A DNA stretch of 6,506 nt, taken from assembly GCA_011052165.1 (NCBI GenBank), contig DRJN01000345.1, positions 1 to 6,506 of the forward strand, read 5' to 3'. This DNA comes from Gammaproteobacteria bacterium (lineage in GTDB: Bacteria > Pseudomonadota > Gammaproteobacteria > UBA6429 > Thiohalophilaceae). The notes under the pieces were generated by a model, which worked only from the letters and a program-made list of their open reading frames with translations, searched no databases and was not told the origin of the DNA. This document shows, piece by piece, positions 1 through 4,500 of the stretch. How positions within the stretch are numbered: position 1 is the stretch's first letter; each line of letters begins with the position of its first letter. The position numbers were made by a program, and so were the translations under genes.

Positions 1-585
1 AAGCTGGTTGGGACGAACGGCGCGGTGGTGTGGTCTGCCAGGTATCAGGCGTTTGGGGAAGCGCAGCTTGATGGGAGCTACGCTATCGAGAATCCATTGA
101 GGTTCGCAGGCCAGTATTATGACAGTGAAACAGGCCTCCACTACAACTACTTCAGATATTATGATCCTAAGGTGGGGCGGTATTTGTCGAGTGATCCGAT
201 CGGGTTAGCGGGCGGGTTGAATACCTACACCTATGTAGAAAATAATCCGTTGCGGTGGAGCGATCCTACCGGTCTTATTCCACCGGATTGGTGGGATGAT
301 AAACCACAATCTCCTGCAGGAGGCCCATTCGGACCAAAATGTGGGCCTGAAGGATCAACGCTTGCGACATGGATACCTGATATATCACCAGACGCATGTA
401 CCGAGCATGATAAATGCTATGAGAGCTGCGCGAGAGAGTGTAAAGGCGAAAATTGCAGATTAGTCTGTGACACTACCCTTCAAGGAAAAAACAGATTGTA
501 TGGTACAGCAACAAAACGCCGAGGCAAGAAAACTTATGATGATCTAAAGAAACGTTATGGTTGTGATGATGAAGATTGTAATTAA
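1..585 (+). CDS. C-terminal end of an Rhs-family polymorphic toxin with a phospholipase A2-like tip (5' truncated)
   Basis: The frame is open from base 1, so the true start lies left of the window and the GTG at 25 is only an internal codon; 194 residues are visible. Residues 1-92 are the end of an Rhs core: RYYDPKVGRYLSSDPIG (D65-G68) is followed 19 residues later by DPTGL (D88-L92), the pair of DPxG motifs that in this family forms the self-cleaving aspartyl protease at the cage exit. Residues 93-194 are the variable toxin tip. It holds C114-G-P-E-G-S, a possible calcium loop, then D131-A-C-T-E-H136-D137-K-C139-Y140, the phospholipase A2 signature with the catalytic His and calcium-binding Asp. 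C156-D157 may match the second catalytic Asp. Ten tip cysteines suggest a disulfide-rich fold, as in secreted phospholipases. Inferred role: an antibacterial or anti-eukaryotic phospholipid hydrolase released from an Rhs shell. The fold and activity are inferred from motifs only. Delivery route (type VI or other) is not visible. The next gene overlaps its end. Confidence 0.88.
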   Translation, partial: KLVGTNGAVVWSARYQAFGEAQLDGSYAIENPLRFAGQYYDSETGLHYNYFRYYDPKVGRYLSSDPIGLAGGLNTYTYVENNPLRWSDPTGLIPPDWWDDKPQSPAGGPFGPKCGPEGSTLATWIPDISPDACTEHDKCYESCARECKGENCRLVCDTTLQGKNRLYGTATKRRGKKTYDDLKKRYGCDDEDCN

Positions 586-970
586 TAAAATATTTGAATT
601 TGGTATTAGATTATTGTTGGTCTTCTATGGCATGGCTGATTTAATTGGCATCATATGGTACCTTGAATCAATATATGTTTCTGATCTAATACAAGGATTA
701 GCGTTTTTAATTTCAGCTTTATTCGTCGGACTAATTCCAACATCTATTTTTCAGCCTAATAAGAGAATAATTATTTATATAAGCGTAGCTATGCTGGGTA
801 TTGTGTCGTCTGGATATATGGCCGCTCAATATATTTTTTCAGAGTATAGAGGGTGGTATGACATTGGAGAGCAATTATTGTTGATGGCATGTTTTATTTA
901 CATGATTGTTAAAACAAAAATGAGCCCAGTAGATCGCCCTGAACCCACGAACCCCAACAAACCTGCTTAA
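557..970 (+). CDS. Four-helix inner-membrane protein, probable immunity protein to the Rhs tip
   Basis: This 137-residue protein is not a family I recognise. Hydrophobic segments lie at about residues 12-36, 44-64, 70-94 and 103-119, with a positively charged N terminus (K6, K11) and a proline-rich polar tail (SPVDRPEPTNPNKPA). It begins inside the toxin gene, sharing 29 bases in another frame, which implies translational coupling. Position, overlap and small size are the classic layout of an immunity gene following a polymorphic toxin; a membrane location would suit protection against a phospholipase attacking the bilayer, but that is inference. Start choice is uncertain: ATG at 557 has an AAAGAA stretch 5 bases upstream, while GTG 563, ATG 566 and ATG 569 are in frame with no better ribosome binding site. 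The gene is AT-rich (30% G+C over 601-780) compared with the giant gene downstream, a sign of separate origin. It could alternatively be an unrelated small membrane protein. Confidence 0.75.
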   Translation: MVVMMKIVINKIFEFGIRLLLVFYGMADLIGIIWYLESIYVSDLIQGLAFLISALFVGLIPTSIFQPNKRIIIYISVAMLGIVSSGYMAAQYIFSEYRGWYDIGEQLLLMACFIYMIVKTKMSPVDRPEPTNPNKPA

Positions 971-1002
971 AACACTTTATTTATTTAGTAGCCCGGTGGC
1001 GC

Positions 1003-1027
1003 GTAACGGGGGACCGGTAACGGGGAC
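1003..1027. repeat. Short tandem direct repeat in the spacer after the toxin/immunity pair
   Basis: GTAACGGGGGAC at 1003-1014 and GTAACGGGGAC at 1017-1027 are near-identical copies two bases apart, joined by an ACCGGT palindrome at 1013-1018. The G-rich block stands out against the AT-rich gene that ends at 970. From memory, similar GGGGAC-type blocks occur in dispersed repeats near REP-associated transposases and Rhs loci, but no transposase is present here. It could be a remnant of such an element or a recombination scar. The repeat itself is directly seen; the origin is a guess. Confidence 0.4.
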
Positions 1028-1070
1028 ACTGCTCACTTATTCACTTAACAACCGATAATGACAGAATAAA

Positions 1071-1113
1071 TCGGAAAAGGAGTTAGACAGAAAAGGTCGA
1101 AAAGGGAGTCGAC
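1071..1113. repeat. Imperfect direct repeat upstream of the glutaredoxin-like gene
   Basis: TCGGAAAAGGAGTTAGAC at 1071-1088 and TCGAAAAGGGAGTCGAC at 1097-1113 align with a few differences and a 26-base offset. The second copy runs into the 10-base palindrome GAGTCGACTC at 1106-1115. Both sit 40-80 bases upstream of the TTG start at 1151, so an operator role is possible but unsupported. The rest of 971-1150 shows no RNA gene, terminator with a T tract, or convincing sigma-70 promoter. Confidence 0.35.
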
Positions 1114-1134
1114 TCGATTGATTAACATCTTTAT

Positions 1135-1140
1135 AAAGGA
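1135..1140 (+). promoter_or_regulatory. Ribosome binding site for the glutaredoxin-like gene, oddly spaced
   Basis: AAAGGA lies 10 bases before the TTG at 1151, longer than the usual 5-9. It lies directly against ATG 1141 and 3 bases before ATG 1144, which are in a different frame. The in-frame codon at 1145 is a stop, so TTG 1151 is the only upstream start available to the glutaredoxin frame unless a base shift occurs at the A6 run. Confidence 0.45.
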
Positions 1141-1150
1141 ATGATGAACG

Positions 1151-1525
1151 TTGTTCAAAAAACTATTACTCGTTCTCGTAGTGATTGTTACATACCAAGG
1201 CTGGAAGCAGTTATCACAAGAACCGGAGGCAGGAAGGGTAGCAACACACAACGAAGTCATTATGTACTCGTTGACCACCTGTGGCTACTGCAAAGCCAAG
1301 GCGAAGGAGCTGCGATCCGAGCATATAGCGTTTAAGGAGTACTACATCGATACGGACACGCAACGGCGCGATGAGTTGAATGACAAATTGCAGAAGGCGG
1401 GATACCCGCCGCGTGGTTACGGGACGCCGATTATGGATATACACGGCTGGATGTTGCCGAACAATCCGTCGATGGATGTGATTAAAGAATATATGAATAA
1501 AAGAGGGGTAAGTCCTGGCTACTAG
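1151..1525 (+). CDS. Membrane-anchored glutaredoxin-like thiol-disulfide protein
   Basis: The 124-residue product starts with a hydrophobic segment (about residues 2-15, preceded by two lysines at 3-4) that is likely a signal anchor. A glutaredoxin/thioredoxin-fold domain follows at about 34-116. Visible marks are the first strand EVIMYS (35-40), the active-site C44-G-Y-C47, the DTD segment after the second strand (67-69), and the T92-P93 cis-proline that faces the active site in this fold. GYGTPIMDIHGWMLP (89-103) matches the usual substrate-binding turn. Glutaredoxins and related small redoxins reduce disulfides or glutathione adducts. With an N-terminal anchor this one probably works in the periplasm, but the topology is inferred. 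The start is TTG with a 10-base spacer. Reading from ATG 1144 would give a similar N terminus only if one A were missing from the A6 run at 1157-1162. The gene stands between the toxin module and the giant secreted protein; a link to either is not shown. Confidence 0.85.
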   Translation: MFKKLLLVLVVIVTYQGWKQLSQEPEAGRVATHNEVIMYSLTTCGYCKAKAKELRSEHIAFKEYYIDTDTQRRDELNDKLQKAGYPPRGYGTPIMDIHGWMLPNNPSMDVIKEYMNKRGVSPGY

Positions 1526-1555
1526 CAGGCATGTGGATTCGTATCAGGCGATGAC

Positions 1556-1578
1556 GACGGAGCCTTATGAAGGCCGTC
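1556..1578 (+). other. Hairpin in the leader of the giant secreted protein gene
   Basis: GACG (1556-1559) pairs with CGTC (1575-1578), and GCCTT (1562-1566) pairs with AAGGC (1570-1574), with a two-base GA bulge and an ATG triloop at 1567-1569. The nine base pairs end two bases before the AGGGGA ribosome binding site. There is no T tract, so it is not a normal intrinsic terminator. It may influence translation initiation or message stability. The ATG in its loop is in frame with the giant gene but has a poor start context. Confidence 0.4.
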
Positions 1579-1579
1579 C

Positions 1580-1585
1580 AGGGGA
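1580..1585 (+). promoter_or_regulatory. Ribosome binding site that fixes the start of the giant gene
   Basis: AGGGGA with an 8-base spacer to ATG 1594 is a strong Shine-Dalgarno match. The in-frame ATG at 1567 has only GGAG at 1559-1562 with a 4-base spacer and would add nine residues in front of the signal peptide. ATG 1594 is therefore preferred. Confidence 0.7.
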
Positions 1586-1593
1586 ACAAAGAT

Positions 1594-4500
1594 ATGAAGA
1601 GCAACACGTATAAAACTGGGGTTTCTTCGGGGCATTGGCTGAGTCTCTGGCTGATATGCCTGGTGGTTTTGAGCTGGACGCCGCCGGCACAAGCGGAGCC
1701 GGTGTGTGCGCGTGTGAAAATCGAGATTCAGCAGGAACTGATTCTTGAACGTCAGGCCTTCGATGCTATGATGAAGATCAACAATAATCTCGATACTCTG
1801 GCTATCGATAATGTGCAGGTGAGCGTTAATTTCAAGGATGATGCCGGTAACAGTGTCGTGGCCACGTCCGATCCCAATAACACCAGCGCGAAGTTCTTTA
1901 TCCGTATCGATTCCATGACCGATATCTCGGATGTTAATGGCAATGGCCGGGTGGAGCCTAACACCACGGGCGAAATTCGCTGGCTCATTATTCCGACTAC
2001 CAGTGCGGCGGTTACGCCGACCGGTACTTTGTATTACATCGGTGCGACGCTGAGTTATACCCTGGGCGGTGTGCCGGAAACTGTCGAAGTCACGCCGGAC
2101 TTTATTACCGTAAAGCCCTTGCCACAGTTGGCACTGGATTACTTCCTCACTAAACAGGTGATTGGCGACGATCCCTTTACCGCGCCGATTGAGCCGTCAG
2201 AGCCTTACACCCTCGGCGTACGTGTCCGGAACAACGGCCTGGCGACCGCAGCTAATGTGCGCATCGATTCGGCGCAGCCGGAGATCAAGGATAACCCGCA
2301 GGGCTTGTTGATCGACTTTACCATTACTGGCAGTTCGGTGGATGATCAGCCGTCCGAGCCGGTGCTGTTGATTAATTTTGGCGATGTGGCCCCTGATTCG
2401 GCGAAGATGGGGCGCTGGGATATGCTGACATCGCTGGCCGGGGAATTTATCAGTTTTTCGGCGAGTATGTCGCACGCCGATGAACTGGGTGGTGCGGCCA
2501 CCTCGATTCTTGATCAGCCGGTTACCCACTTTCTGGTACGCAATGTGCGGGTGGATGAGCCGGGGCGCGATGCGGTGCGCGACTTCCTGGCGCTGGACGG
2601 GCAGGTCCTGCGCGTGTATGAATCTGACAATACCAGCGACGAGGTGGTCACCGATCAGTCGGGTGCGGCCGGCCTGGATGCCGGTGCGCCGAGCGGTGGG
2701 GATATGCTGCACACGCTCACAATACCACCGACCGCCGGTTTCGCCTATGTGAAGTTGCCGGACCCGTATAATGGCAACTCCGCGGTCAAAGACGTAATTC
2801 GCTCCGACGGGAAACGTATTCCCCTGGATAACGCCTGGACTTCCAAGGAGCGCGACCGGTCGACCAATCCGCCAACCTATACCTATTTTATTAACCTGTT
2901 CGATTCCAACGTGACGGGTAACTATTCGGTCCGCATGGGTTCCGGTGTGCTGGGTCCGGTGCCGCCGGTGGTGCAGGCGATTGCGAATCGCACCACGTCG
3001 GAAGGCATTCAGGTGGGCTTCCTGGTCGAGGCATCCGATCCGAACGGCCAGCCGGTGGCCCTGAGCGCCAACCCGTTACCAGTGGGTGCGGTCTTTGTGG
3101 ATAACGGCAATGGCACGGCGACGTTCAACTGGACGCCGGCCGTCGGTCAGGCGGGGGCCTATACCATTACCTTTACCGCCACAGACGGCTTCCTGTCCGC
3201 TTCCCGTTCGCCGACCCTTACCGTGAATCCGGAATGGGATACCGACGGTGACGGTATGGACGATGCCTGGGAAATGGCCAACTTCGGCACCCTTGATCGC
3301 AACGGGAGCGGGGATTTTGACGGTGATGGTGTTCCGGATTTAGCCGAGTACCAGAATGGTACGGACCCGACCTCGGCACAGGTGGCAGTGCCGCCCGTGA
3401 TCAGCCCGCCGGCGGGCACCTATGCAGACTATGTGGAGATTTCCCTGTCGAGCCCGACGCCGAATACGCTGATCTACTACACCCTGGACGGCACGGTGCC
3501 CACGGCCAGTGCTTTCCTGTACGCGGGACCCGTTACCGTGTCGAGCGATACCACGTTGCAGGCTATCACCGTTGGCAACGGTTACGCCGACAGTACCGTG
3601 AGCACGGCGAGTTACCTTATAACCGGCGGCGGGCCGTTCCAGCAGGACAACAGCCCACAACAATTACTGGTGGTGGAAGCCGAGCACTACAGCGCCACCC
3701 AAACGCCGGGGGCGGAGAGCTGGTCGCCGGACTACACGCTGGATTACAGCGGCGACAGCGCCATGGTGGCGCAACCGGATAGCGGCAACCGGGTGGCTTC
3801 CAGCGACATTGCCAACAGCCCGAGTCTGGATTATCAGGTGAATTTCCTTACCACCGGGACGCATTATGTCTGGGTGCGCGGTCTGGCCGTGGATGCCGAC
3901 GGCGATACGATCCACGTTGGACTGGACGGGATGGCATTCAGTACCAGCGACAAGCTGCAGCTGGCAAGCAATGTGCTCAACACCTGGGGCTGGACACGCA
4001 CCACCGAAGACGGTCCGGTGGCCAGTTTCGATGTTGCCAGTACCGGCGAACATACCTTGCAGATCTGGATGGATAAGGACGGTGCCCTTGTCGACAGGAT
4101 TCTGATCACCACCGATCCGGATTACATACCCAGCAATGCCGGACCGGCGGAAAGCTTGACCAACAGCAGTAACGGTGTGCCGGTGTTGCAGGCAGTGGCC
4201 GACCAGAACGGTGTATACAATGGTGTGGTCACGCTTGCGCTGGCAGCCAACGACCCGGATACCGATACCCTGACGTACAGCGCCAGTGGGTTGCCGACAG
4301 GTTTATTGATCGATAGCGTGAGCGGAGCGATCAGCGGTGCCATCGATCCAACCAACGCGGCATCGAACAACGTCGCAGTCACTGTGAGCGGCGGGTCCGA
4401 TTCGGTGACGACAGCCTTTAGCTGGAACATTGTGGCACAGGATATCGTCGTGCCGACCGTCACGGCGCCCGCTGATGTCATCGCCGAAGCCACCGCGTTG

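Noticed and set aside
25..27. GTG at 25 as the start of the Rhs-tip gene
   Set aside because: The frame is open to base 1 and the residues before it continue the Rhs core pattern, so the gene starts outside the window.
1052..1074. CCGAT and ATCGG inverted pair as a terminator
   Set aside because: The five-base stem with a 13-base loop is too weak and no T run follows.
1141..1335. Plus-strand 64-codon frame starting at ATG 1141
   Set aside because: It overlaps the glutaredoxin frame, which has clear active-site residues, and its translation has no matching features. Only its start may matter if the A6 run shifts frame.
2197..2712. Minus-strand frame of 171 codons
   Set aside because: It is antisense to a coherent, domain-rich + strand protein and shows no motif; it is a shadow of codon bias.
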